NCBI RefSeq assembly: GCF_000003605.2
Contig: NW_003158744.1
Coordinates: forward strand, 1 to 21,272
Direction of reading: 5' to 3'
Length of the DNA stretch: 21,272 nt
DNA from: Saccoglossus kowalevskii
Lineage: Eukaryota > Hemichordata > Enteropneusta > Harrimaniidae
Shown: one piece after another, positions 12,171 through 20,210 of the stretch
Layout: every line of letters starts with the position of its first letter
Numbering within the stretch: position 1 is the first letter of the stretch
Program-made: the position numbers and the translations under genes
The notes under the pieces: model-generated
The model's input: only the letters and a program-made list of their open reading frames with translations
What the model was told of the DNA's origin: nothing
Databases searched by the model: none

Positions 12171-13002
12171 CAGCTGACGAGATGTTGAGTTGTTTGAGTT
12201 ACGAACATCGAGTTACAAAAACATCGAGTTACAAAAATGATCGCGCCACTTTTGAGAAACCACGCCCAATCCGTAATACGATATTCAATGAACAATTAAC
12301 CCAACTTCGAGTTACAGCAAACATAAATTTGTCGTTTTGGTTAAAGTGCAGCAGTCGTCGCGCTGCGCATGTGCGACATTTGTGTTGATAAACACTGCTT
12401 TACCCACAATCCAATGCGCTTTTCTAATGGAAATCACAAGTATGAGGTTTGACCTGGGCGCAACTTGCACTAATTACCGCCGGTGACTCCTTCGATACCT
12501 TCAAATCACCTAAAATACTTAATTAAAGCTTGGTAACGTCTCAGTTTGTACTCATTGATCTTCGCAACAGTCAAAGTCGCCATCTTTGTTTATATGAGAC
12601 CCATATATTTCGCGCATGCGTGGCGCGACGACTACCGTACTTTAACATTTAAATTTAGTAAATCGAACTTTAATTAACGGTTAACTGAACCTCAATTTAC
12701 TTCATAGACCCTGTGGTTGCGTGAAACATACGTAAACCGTCAATGAAAATAAAAACAATTCTGTTAACTCTTAATTTAAGTTTGAGTTACTGAACGTGGA
12801 CGTTCAACAACAATAAAACTATAGGTTGCCCATAACTCGAAGTTCTGTTAACTGTTAATCTAGTTACAATTTGGGCGTGGTTTCTTAAAAGTGGACGTGG
12901 TTTTAAAATATGGGCGTGGTCATTTTTGTAACTCAATGTTTTCGTAACTCGATGTTCGTAACTCGATGTTCGTAACTCTAACAATTCCGCATCTCCCAGC
13001 TG
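12171..13002. mobile_element. Non-autonomous DNA-transposon-like foldback element with long inverted arms
   Basis: The arms 12171-12329 and 12826-13002 are inverted copies beginning CAGCTG..GAGATG. They carry short repeats of ACGAACATCGAGTT and a shared GAAACCACGCCCAA block. A second inverted pair lies inside: 12340-12376 against 12610-12646 (GTTAAAGTRCRGYAGTCGTC and GCGCATGYGCGA). About 180 bp separates the inner and outer homologies on the right side only, so the arms are unequal. Ends starting CAG and 'AACTCGA' repeats recall pogo/Tigger-type termini, but a TA target duplication is not visible and the superfamily stays open. No transposase is present. The centre holds the ~195-bp unit repeated at 16361-16557. 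Confidence 0.6.
12440..12633 (-). repeat. ~195-bp unit, copy 1 (minus orientation), with short ATG frame
   Basis: Reverse-complemented, this segment matches 16361-16557 with 11 mismatches by my count and one 3-nt length difference, about 94% identity. On the minus strand an ATG at 12583 (AACAAAGATGGCG, good Kozak-like context) opens a 25-codon frame starting MATLTVAKINEYKL and ending with TGA at 12506. The unit is embedded in the 12171-13002 foldback element. Confidence 0.85.
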
Positions 13003-13075
13003 ACGTACAAGTGATAATAACATGAATTCGATTAATTTACCGATATTTATTATATATAACAGCCTGCTGGAATAT

Positions 13076-13119
13076 GGCTTGAAACTATTATTTAGAGTCC
13101 TATTATTTAGTTTCAAGCC
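13076..13119. repeat. Hairpin with perfect 12-bp stem
   Basis: GGCTTGAAACTA (13076-13087) is the exact reverse complement of TAGTTTCAAGCC (13108-13119). The loop region also holds a direct repeat, CTATTATTTAG, twice. No function can be assigned. Confidence 0.75.
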
Positions 13120-13382
13120 GTAGTCAAGAGGACAGCGGTGTCGGTAAGATGACTATTTGACATTCAAAATATTCTGGTCAATAAACGAGTTGCAAATAGA
13201 AGAAATATCTCCCTGTACAGTACTGTTGTCCGAGTAGATCGTACCAGGTTGTTTGCTTGCCACTGAAACAACGGCCATTCAAATCAGCACACGATTTTGA
13301 CAAGTAAACTCCGAATTCGAAATGACAAAAGAACTATTTATTAGCTGTAAGCTTCGGGGTATATGAAGATTTGTTTCCCGGT

Positions 13383-13429
13383 TGTGACAATTATTCACCT
13401 TGGATGCGCCTCGGTGAATAATGGTCACA
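13383..13429. repeat. Hairpin with 17-bp stem, one mismatch
   Basis: TGTGACAATTATTCACC (13383-13399) pairs with GGTGAATAATGGTCACA (13413-13429) over a 13-nt loop with one mismatch. The stem is shorter than a typical miRNA precursor, so no RNA gene is called. Confidence 0.75.
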
Positions 13430-14274
13430 TCGAATAGAAACATATTCACATATCCCTCAGATCCAGTTAATAATTGTGTAATGTAATTTGGTTTGCTCAT
13501 CTGAAGGTAATTATTTAGCACTGGTACTAATAAAGTGACGTCATATCGGAGTAATGAACAACGACGCACCATAAACAAGGAAAGCGACTCGTTTGATATA
13601 TATAAACGTAACTGGAAGTAATTCAACTCTAATCATATATATTCTCCTTAATCAACTCAACAATGACGTTACTTCGTGAGTTATATTACCAGATCACGTC
13701 GATTACATTTGTATTTGTCTCAAGGATGAATATACTCTAATTCCGAATTTAAACTGGCTGATTTCATTTATCTGTTTCCTTTGGGCCATATTTGCCCAGT
13801 TACGGTAAATGCGGGGTTTTCAATTATCACGAAGTTTCCCGACGACGGAATATTGAATCTCATCTCTGAGAGCTGACCTCAGTGGCTGACACAGTTTATC
13901 TTCGGACTAGTTGTCCCCTATTTCTTATCTCCGGGCTCTAATCAGAAAAGAAGCTGCTGATCCAGTACGACAGAAACTCTCTGTGCACATCACGTGATCC
14001 ACGAGAACTGACCTATAGTTGAACTGTTCTCATTATCTTTAATGGCCTGATCCACTTAGCAAGTATGTTATGGGATTACGGAGTTTATTATTATCCACCT
14101 TACAAACAACCTGTGGCATTCCAATCCGCTCCCAGCTACCACTTCAGAGCATAACAATTTGCCATTACTCAAGAGTTTGTATTGTGTGCGCACTTCCACT
14201 TACAGAGTATTTTTGCTTATACCTGCACGGGTGGGGGCTCTAATTTGTTAATTGTGGGCTTTATCTATATATGG

Positions 14275-14710
14275 TCTTTATTCACAAATATTAAAGGCTT
14301 TCGGCCCATAAAGTGATTACAAAACAAAGAACATTTGTGCGTTTGTACAGTAAATATTACAATAAATCTGAAATTTTGTACCTATAATTTATTGTATGAA
14401 ATACATATTCACCAAGGTGTTTCAAAATGACCGGCATCGTCACGTGATTTCATTAAAAGAATAAATTTGTTGAAAGACGGTAAATCATAGAAGTAACGGG
14501 GTAGATATCTATCACGAAATTCATTATAAAAAGGGCAGACTAACAGGAAGTGGTACTCATCTTCTATTTGGTTTGTTTCACAAAGTTGACATATACTTTG
14601 GTTTCTTTCGATTGCTCCTCTACTTACTTCAATGTGAAGACAGTGTGCTGAGCAGCGAAAAAACAGTTATTAAAGTGATATATAGTACTAAATGTATTCT
14701 TTGAAATGTT
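14275..14710 (-). mobile_element. 5'-truncated non-LTR retrotransposon (LINE) fragment: reverse-transcriptase C terminus and 3' UTR
   Basis: On the minus strand the segment runs from degenerate codons upstream of FRCSAHCLHIEVSRG, through the C-terminal zinc-knuckle region of a LINE ORF2 protein, to a stop at 14357. An AT-rich 3' UTR with GGGCCGAAAGCC and AATAAAGACC follows, near 14275-14310. The FRCSAHxLxIE and C-x2-C-x9-H-x4-C signatures are typical of CR1/Nimbus-like elements common in mollusc genomes. Endonuclease and polymerase domains are absent, as expected for a 5'-truncated insertion. Both outer limits are approximate. Confidence 0.8.
14357..14666 (-). pseudogene. LINE ORF2 C-terminal remnant with one frameshift
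   Basis: The remnant opens after stop codons and a decayed stretch at 14666. It reads 78 codons including FRCSAHCLHIEV, then ICQLCETNQIEDEYHFLLVC and PFYNEFRDRYLPRYF. The CX2CX9HX4C array is the zinc-binding knuckle found after the reverse transcriptase in many LINEs. At about 14432 one extra base (a G on the minus strand) shifts the frame. The continuation VILKHLGEYVFHTINYR runs 24 codons to TAA at 14357. Stops appear upstream of 14666. The copy is therefore non-functional but young enough that most of its reading frame is still legible. It lies antisense to the host gene's intron. Confidence 0.82.
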
Positions 14711-14941
14711 GTTTAAAAATAAATATTACAGTACAAACAACTATTGAATCGTATGATATCAGACACGCAGCCGGTGTGGGTGGGGTGGGGGTATTCTAAA
14801 AAAGATGTTGGCCAGTTATAACCCTTGTAGCAACCATCAATGTAACAACCATATCAACGGTTTTTGTTTCGTTTATTTACTCATTAATTTATAGAAAAGT
14901 CGCCTTACCAATCAAAACTGTAGTTGCAGCCATGCACTTTT

Positions 14942-15357
14942 TAGCTCCGCTGTCAACTTTGTTGTCCGTCGTCGTCTGTCGTCGTCCGTCGTCGTCCGTC
15001 CTCCGGCGTCCGTCGTCCGTTTCAATGTTTTACTTTTTCGACTTCTACTTGAAAACTACAAGACTGAATGCTCTGATACTTGGTGTATATGTACCTTGGG
15101 TAGACCTCTCTCAGATTTGTTCATTTCATGATCATATCTTCAATTCTCTAATTTTGGTGAATATTTTTGTTATTTTTGGTAAAAAGTGATATATTGTCTT
15201 CTTGTTAAAAACCACAATCATTTATGGTGAAACATTATATTTTTGAATTCTTGTTGAAAACAGCAAGTCCTATTGCATTGATACTATGCATATTGTTCAT
15301 TTTCTAATGATATCTTCTGTTCTTTAATTGAAATGTGCATTGCTAACAGCGGAGCTA
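14942..15357. mobile_element. Putative short-TIR non-autonomous element with GTC-rich 5' part
   Basis: TAGCTCCGCTGT (14942-14953) and ACAGCGGAGCTA (15346-15357) are perfect 12-bp inverted termini. Just inside the left end is a CGTC/CGTCCGT-rich stretch (14959-15020), followed by AT-rich sequence with repeats of CTTCTTGTTAAAA / ATTCTTGTTGAAA type. Just outside the right end, CAGCCGAGAGGCTG forms a hairpin. Repeats with a run of GTCGTCCGTCC behind such an end are, from memory, frequent in molluscs. There is no transposase, and no clear target duplication. Confidence 0.5.
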
Positions 15358-16196
15358 TCTCAGCCGAGAGGCTGCTTGTTAGTAAATAAATGTTGTTAAA
15401 CATGACAGGTAAGACAGCCCAAGGGGCTAGATGTTTGGGGTTATGTGGCATTTTTTAAATTTAACTCTGAACTAGATATTATAAATTATTCTATAATCAC
15501 AGTTATTCGAAGGACGGATAGATAATTGTGTCGTCAAAAGGCGTGAAGTGGTTTAAAGTGCGGCGGTGTCGCGTCGCATCATGTTCGATATGGGATTCAT
15601 AGCGACGTACACAGCGCGTGTAAAAACATCGTTTGAAATTCGAACACACGCTGTGCCATCGCCCTTTAACTCCATGTATTCGCTCACCGTGTCCCAAATC
15701 ATAAACCCACGTTTTTAACCTTACAACTAATAACAATTGTTTCTACATATAATTATTGTTTCGGTATTTTGAAATCGATGTTTTTTTCAAACACACAACT
15801 TTGTCATTGGCTAATTATAATAAAGTTGCATTCTCGCGTTATAAAATATGCATAACTCTCTCACTGATTTAAGTGATCAACAACCACATTCTAAAATGAT
15901 GTGATAGGTCAAGGTATGTTTACCTTATTTTAGGAACCCCTCTAAACTCTTAATTCGATTACAGGATTCAGCGGCCAATAAGAGGGTTTGTATGATGCAA
16001 TTAATTAGCGTATGATGTAACTAGTGAGTGTATGATGTATTCTGCTTTGTACCGGAGGTGCGATAGCAACTAAAAAAATGATATGTTTTGCACCCATTTA
16101 TTTTTCATAAGATATTTTACTCGAAGAATTACTGGCTACCTGAAACAATAACATACTACTCATCATCGACAATAACAACGCTTATTTGTGAACAAC

Positions 16197-16236
16197 GACA
16201 CGCTATGACCGTCTGCCGCATGCGCAGGTTACGACT
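16197..16236. repeat. Dispersed copy of the 11672-11716 arm
   Basis: GACACGCTATGACCGTCTGC and CGCATGCGCAGGTTACGAC match GACACGCTATGGCCATCTGA and CGCATGCGCAGGTGACGAC at 11672-11710. Only the right arm is recognisable here; the left arm of the foldback is not. Confidence 0.65.
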
Positions 16237-16360
16237 CCTTCTTTTAACCGTATCCTAGATTCCTGCACAGATCTATACAAATCAAACAGATCAACGACGA
16301 GCAAATAAACAAATTACGGATCTGGACACCCGCCAAAATTTATAGTATTTAAAAGGTGAA

Positions 16361-16557
16361 AGTCGTCGCGCCACGCATGCGCGAGATACATGGGTCTCAT
16401 ATAAACAAAGATGGCGACTTTGATTGTTGCGAAGATCAACGAGTACAAACTGAGACGTTACCAAGCTTTAATCAGGTATTTGTTCAGGTGATTGGAAGGT
16501 ATCGAAGGAGTCACCGGCGGTAATTAGTGCAAGTCGCGTCCAGGTCAAACCTTATAC
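16361..16557 (+). repeat. ~195-bp unit, copy 2 (plus orientation), with short ATG frame
   Basis: This is the inverted partner of 12440-12633. An ATG at 16411 opens a 26-codon frame starting MATLIVAKINEYKL and ending at TGA 16489-16491. A possible donor (CAG|GTATTT) lies at codon 22. The outer arms seen around copy 1 are not seen here, so the unit moved or was copied without them. Confidence 0.85.
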
Positions 16558-17029
16558 AAACCGACGACCGATCCCCGAGATGGACGAATATTGTATTGTT
16601 ATTTAAGTTTTCAATCCCCGGCATTCCAATTAGCACATCCCTCCAGTGACACCAAACAATAGCGTCCATTGTATTTTCTGATTCTACAATCATGCCGGGC
16701 TGTGAGAAGTCGACGAACACGTGTTTACGTTGCATTCTGTGCAATTATTCGTGATTTCGATGACCCACTTACGAGGTGGCTCGTTGTATACAGTGATTAT
16801 TGACATGATGTGACCTCACGTGACTCTTACATGTGCCTGCCAAGTCTCCCGGATAATGTTTGTGCCACCGTGGCATATTTGGACATATTTTGGCGCCATT
16901 TACATCCTGCATACAAAATAATCCGAAGTGGAGAATTTGCCGTGAAACGTATAAACGTAATGTTGCGATATGAGTGAAATGCGGCACCACCACAATCTCT
17001 GGGTAAATAGACAATGTCGCCTTCGCCAA
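16511..17029 (-). other. Unassigned, nearly open minus-strand frame interrupted by two stops
   Basis: On the minus strand one frame runs from 17029 to 16511 with only two internal stops, between about 16744 and 16771. It gives 86 and 77 residues, including PNMPRWHKHYPGDLAGTC and HWRDVLIGMPGIENLNN. The region is visibly richer in G and C than its surroundings. I recognise no family in either part, and a competing frame is open over 16827-17042. It could be a decayed mobile-element gene or chance. The 3' end overlaps the ~195-bp repeat unit. Confidence 0.15.
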
Positions 17030-18106
17030 GCGCAGAAGTCACCCCGAAAGAATGAGAATTTGATTGGTCAAGAAACCCGTCGTTCGATTTATTTGACCAG
17101 TGGAAATTTATGTATCATGTATTTTTGGTGGTATTTGAGCTGGGAGAAGCTGTCAGTTTAGTGGTTGTTTACCAAAGACTTAGTTACCAAAGAAAAAATA
17201 CAAGGCCTAATTATACGCAATAGTACTCGTACATGTCTAAGGTATTACTCTCAGTGCAACAAAGGCATTCCCTTCATTTTCATAACTATTTAAAATACCA
17301 TATATGGCAATTGATTCCAGTCACCCAATTAACGAGAACAGTACCCAAAGACGTTATTTGAAAACATTCAACTATTATTCAGCGGATCAAATTCTTTCCC
17401 TTAAGTTTGAATTGTGAATTTTTTAAATATTTTTAAAGAGAAGGGGGATGTCTTTGTTGCGTTGAGAGTAACAAATTGATATTATTTTAATGTATTTTTA
17501 TTGACAAAATGTTTTTATACTATTTTTATGGAAATAAATGCTGAAATAGCACGATTAAATATCAACTTCCTTCGGTTTTTGAAAAGTTGGCAAGTTTGCA
17601 GATATACTTGGACTTCTTTTTTTGACCTCACGTCTGTACTTTCCGGATACCATCAAAAGCTGATTCCCAAAACACTCTGCGAGATCTGGCAAGGCTAGGC
17701 TGTGACACGCAGGGCGATGTATTACTTGAATTGCCGTTATAAATATATATAGCATAATATTTGTGGATGTTTTGTATATAATCCATTGCGAGTACGTGGA
17801 GGTAATGACGGGTCATGTACTGGAATGCTTTCATATAGTTCTGGCTTAATAACGACTCGAGGAGCGTGCATTTCAGGATATGTGGGAGTAAACAATGTCA
17901 TCGGCATGACGAGATGCCGAATGGGTAGGGGTAGTTCAACAAACGGATGTTGCCGCTCTTCCAGCGAGTGAGTATCCACCCTCTAGAAACGTAGTAACGA
18001 ACACTTATATACGAGACACACCTCAGTGTCATGGAGCTCCATGCTCAGAGTATATGGAGGTTTAGGGGCCATGTCCTCACTACAATACACAGTTTGTTGT
18101 GTGTGT

Positions 18107-18155
18107 GGGTGGTTGGGGGTTGTGGGTGGGTGGGGGTTGTGGTTGGGTGGTTGGG
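18107..18155 (+). promoter_or_regulatory. Potential G-quadruplex tract upstream of an exon
   Basis: At least six runs of three or more G lie within 49 nt on the transcribed (sense) strand, separated by short T/GT spacers (GGGTGGGTGGGGG at the core). The tract lies 75-123 nt before the acceptor of the 77-nt exon, so the pre-mRNA could fold there. Confidence 0.65.
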
Positions 18156-18229
18156 ATGTATCTGCCCATCTACCAGTATTCTTCTCTCTCCAACATAACT
18201 ATTTCTATCTGTGCATTTTTTTTTCACAG

Positions 18230-18306
18230 AGTCGGTATACACACAGAGTACGAAAGTAGAAGACCAAAGTATGAATCTACACATTTTAGACACAGCGGGT
18301 GATTTC
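18230..18306 (+). CDS. Internal exon (77 nt) of the Ras-like GTPase: beta2-beta3 and G3 motif DTAG
   Basis: A poly-T tract and CACAG precede this 77-nt exon, and the donor GTGAGT follows. The first two bases AG complete the Glu codon begun in the exon at 5443. The remaining 25 codons read SVYTQSTKVEDQ then SMNLHILDTAGDF and end in phase 0. In Ras-family terms this is the stretch from switch I through strands 2 and 3 to the G3 box. DTAG is the intact DxxG motif that contacts Mg2+ and gamma-phosphate. The next residue, the position of catalytic Gln61 in Ras, is Asp here. Loss of this Gln is known in RASL11 (Ile) and RASL12 (shifted) and generally lowers intrinsic GTP hydrolysis. A G-rich tract lies 75-123 nt upstream of the acceptor and could affect splicing. 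Confidence 0.88.
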
Positions 18307-19372
18307 GTGAGTAGTGCTATCATTTTTAGTCTATATATACATCATATATTATGATTGGCCGTGCACTAAAAAAATCACTTGATGAATCATACGAGTGCGC
18401 ATGTGTATTGATTAATTGGTACTCACCATTTGCACAGTTCGTTTTCTCATCAAATGAATACACGTGTTTTGTGTGGAAGTAAAAAATAAATAAATAACTC
18501 TTCCTTAGCTACACTTAGCTTAATTATGTACTTTATAAGTTACCTATAAACTTATATATCTGTATACTCAAACAGCAGTTACTTTATATGCGCCGGCGCA
18601 TGTTTTAATTTATGCTAATGTATGCATTTGAATATGAATTAGAATGATTTTAAATGAAAATTGTTGGGTTGAAAAAAATTGATAGGTATATTCATAAGAA
18701 TAAATATGTCATGAGTTTAGCTTTTATCGCCTTTTATTAAACTTATAAATAACTGTTAAGGCCTAAGTATCTATGTGAAAACGTGGCTTCCAATATTCGC
18801 GTGGACAGCAGTGAAGACATTTCCCTATCTGAAATATGTTGAAGTTTACATGTTCCGCTAATATATCGTGGTCTACTTTTGTTATTGGAACTTCACTTTA
18901 AAAAGGACTATTTGACTGATTGCGTTGATTACTGTGCATTTTGTTATATAATGAAATTATTACAAACTAAAACCGTTACTGTCGTCACCCACAAAACTAA
19001 ACATTTGTTTTTAATTACTGGTACGTACTGTTAATTCAAGCGCATGCGTGGTGAATTTCTTGTACGTGATATTATTTCAAGCGCATATGTGTTGAATTAC
19101 TGGTACGCACTATTTACTCAAGAGCGCGTGGGTATTTAATTACTATCACGTACGGTTAATTCACGTGCATGCGTGTTGAATTACTGGTACGTACTAGTAC
19201 TCCAAATTCAAGCTCATGCGCATTTGCCTAAAAATATCTCATTAAACACTATATTGCGTGCTAATATAACACAAATTGTCATTCACGATAAATCATACCC
19301 AGTTTGTATGATGCACAATCGAACAATTTTTCTTTTTAATTTTACGGTTCCACGTTTTTTTTTCTTCATCAG
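18307..19372 (+). other. Final intron (1,066 bp) of the Ras-like gene
   Basis: The intron begins GTGAGT at 18307 and ends with a T-rich tract and CATCAG at 19372. It falls in phase 0, between the DTAGDF block and the next exon. It is very AT-rich and contains one ~41-nt minisatellite at 19012-19217. No other coding or RNA feature is visible in it. Confidence 0.85.
19012..19217. repeat. Minisatellite, about five ~41-nt units
   Basis: Each unit is close to GAATTACTGGTACGTACTGT, then TAATTCAAGCGCATGCGTGTT. It contains two self-complementary cores (GTACGTAC and GCATGC). The units start near 19012, 19054, 19095, 19137 and 19173 and are diverged. The array lies in the final intron. Confidence 0.8.
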
Positions 19373-19789
19373 GATCCAAGCAACTCAGTTCGAGAAGAAC
19401 AAGTAAAGTGGGCTGATGCAATTATATTTGTCTTCTCAGTAACTGACAAACTAAGCATCGAATACGTGCAAAAACTAAGAAAAGAAATAAAAAGTACAAG
19501 AGACTGGGATAAGACTCCGTGTGCATTGCTAGCCAATAAGTGCGAGTTAAGTCACTTCCGGGAAGTGACGCCAGCCGAAGGGTGCGTCGCAGCCAATCAT
19601 ATGAACTGTCAGTATTTCGAGGTGTCTGCCGGGGAAAGTTACCGGGGAATAACAGAAGCCATACACTGGATTGCCAAAGAGTGGATCAAAATAACACGGC
19701 GAATGAAAGTGAAAAGGCTTGTATCAAGACTGCAACTGAAAAATACACTGAGAAACTTTGGATTTCGTGAAAGGACGAACACTCTATAA
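19373..19789 (+). CDS. Terminal exon of the Ras-like GTPase: switch II to C terminus, stop TAA
   Basis: This is the terminal coding exon, 138 codons plus TAA, preceded by a T-rich acceptor (TTCATCAG). It starts DPSNSVREEQVKWADA. The conserved -WADA-I-FVFSVTD- block (strand 4) closely resembles RASL11 (RWADAVVIVFSITD). The G4 box reads LLANKCEL, so the guanine-specifying Asp of NKxD is Glu. The stretch HFREVTPAEG is like RERG/RASL12 (RQVTKAEG). The G5 box is FEVSAGESY, with the conserved Ser-Ala. The C-terminal tail from about residue 110 of this exon is basic (TRRMKVKRLVSRLQLKN) and ends RERTNTL. There is no Cys and no CaaX box, as in RERG, RASL11 and RASL12, so prenylation is not expected. 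With the two upstream exons about 183 residues are covered; about 20 N-terminal residues with the P-loop are missing. The family is near certain; the subfamily is uncertain between RASL11, RASL12 and RERG. Confidence 0.93.
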   Translation, partial: DPSNSVREEQVKWADAIIFVFSVTDKLSIEYVQKLRKEIKSTRDWDKTPCALLANKCELSHFREVTPAEGCVAANHMNCQYFEVSAGESYRGITEAIHWIAKEWIKITRRMKVKRLVSRLQLKNTLRNFGFRERTNTL

Positions 19790-19859
19790 ACGTTTTTATA
19801 TTAAATTCAATGGCAACACCTTTCGCAACCGGAGTTCGTGATCGACATGTATCATTAAA
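19790..19859 (+). promoter_or_regulatory. 3' UTR start with candidate polyadenylation signals (ATTAAA)
   Basis: Two ATTAAA hexamers follow the stop codon, at 19800-19805 and 19854-19859. The first would leave an unusually short 3' UTR, so the second or later AATAAA sites (20297-20302, 20328-20333) are plausible alternatives. In AT-rich DNA such hexamers also occur by chance, so this is only a candidate. Confidence 0.35.
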
Positions 19860-20185
19860 ACACTGACGCCATTCATGGCGTGGCCTGCAATTGATGTTTG
19901 TGCAGCCATTGCGCATTGTTATCACGATAACTTCACTGGTAAATGCCTTATTATGTGCGTGGGTAGATCATTTGAAAGGAATATTGCGCTGTCAAGACAC
20001 CACTATGAATAGTCCTACTGTTTGAACTACATAGCTTTTACATAACTCTATAGACACGTGACGCCAAATTTGACCATTTTTAACAATGACTCCCCCTTTT
20101 GAAAAGGGTCTCCAATTTCAGCCTTTATTATTAAGATTATTAATAGAATCTGCATAAATATGCTAAAAAGCTGTGTTCAGCCTAT

Positions 20186-20210
20186 CAATTCAATTCAATT
20201 CAATTCAATT
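20186..20210. repeat. (CAATT)n pentamer run, possible retroposon tail
   Basis: Five units of CAATT stand in a row. Read on the minus strand they are (AATTG)n, a common tail of LINE and SINE insertions. The AT-rich sequence on its right (about 20211-20560) could be the 3' UTR of such an element, but no coding remnant is seen there. Confidence 0.7.

Larger units (their letters stand above)
5444..18229 (+). other. Large intron (12.8 kb) of the Ras-like gene
   Basis: The intron starts with the donor GTAAGT at 5444 and ends with a T-rich tract and CACAG at 18229. The phase-1 ends of the flanking exons join to a Glu codon (G|AG) giving YDPNLES, so no extra exon is needed between them. Its contents are listed separately: tandem repeats, foldback elements, a LINE remnant, a short-TIR element and a G-rich tract. 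The stretches 5444-7270, 7930-11460, 13430-14270, 15375-16190 and 16560-18100 show no gene, RNA gene or element I can name. They are AT-rich with scattered short open frames that match no family I recognise. Confidence 0.8.

Noticed and set aside
13279-13626. 115-codon minus-strand frame
   Set aside because: It covers the 13383-13429 hairpin and has no recognisable domain or splice support; treated as chance.
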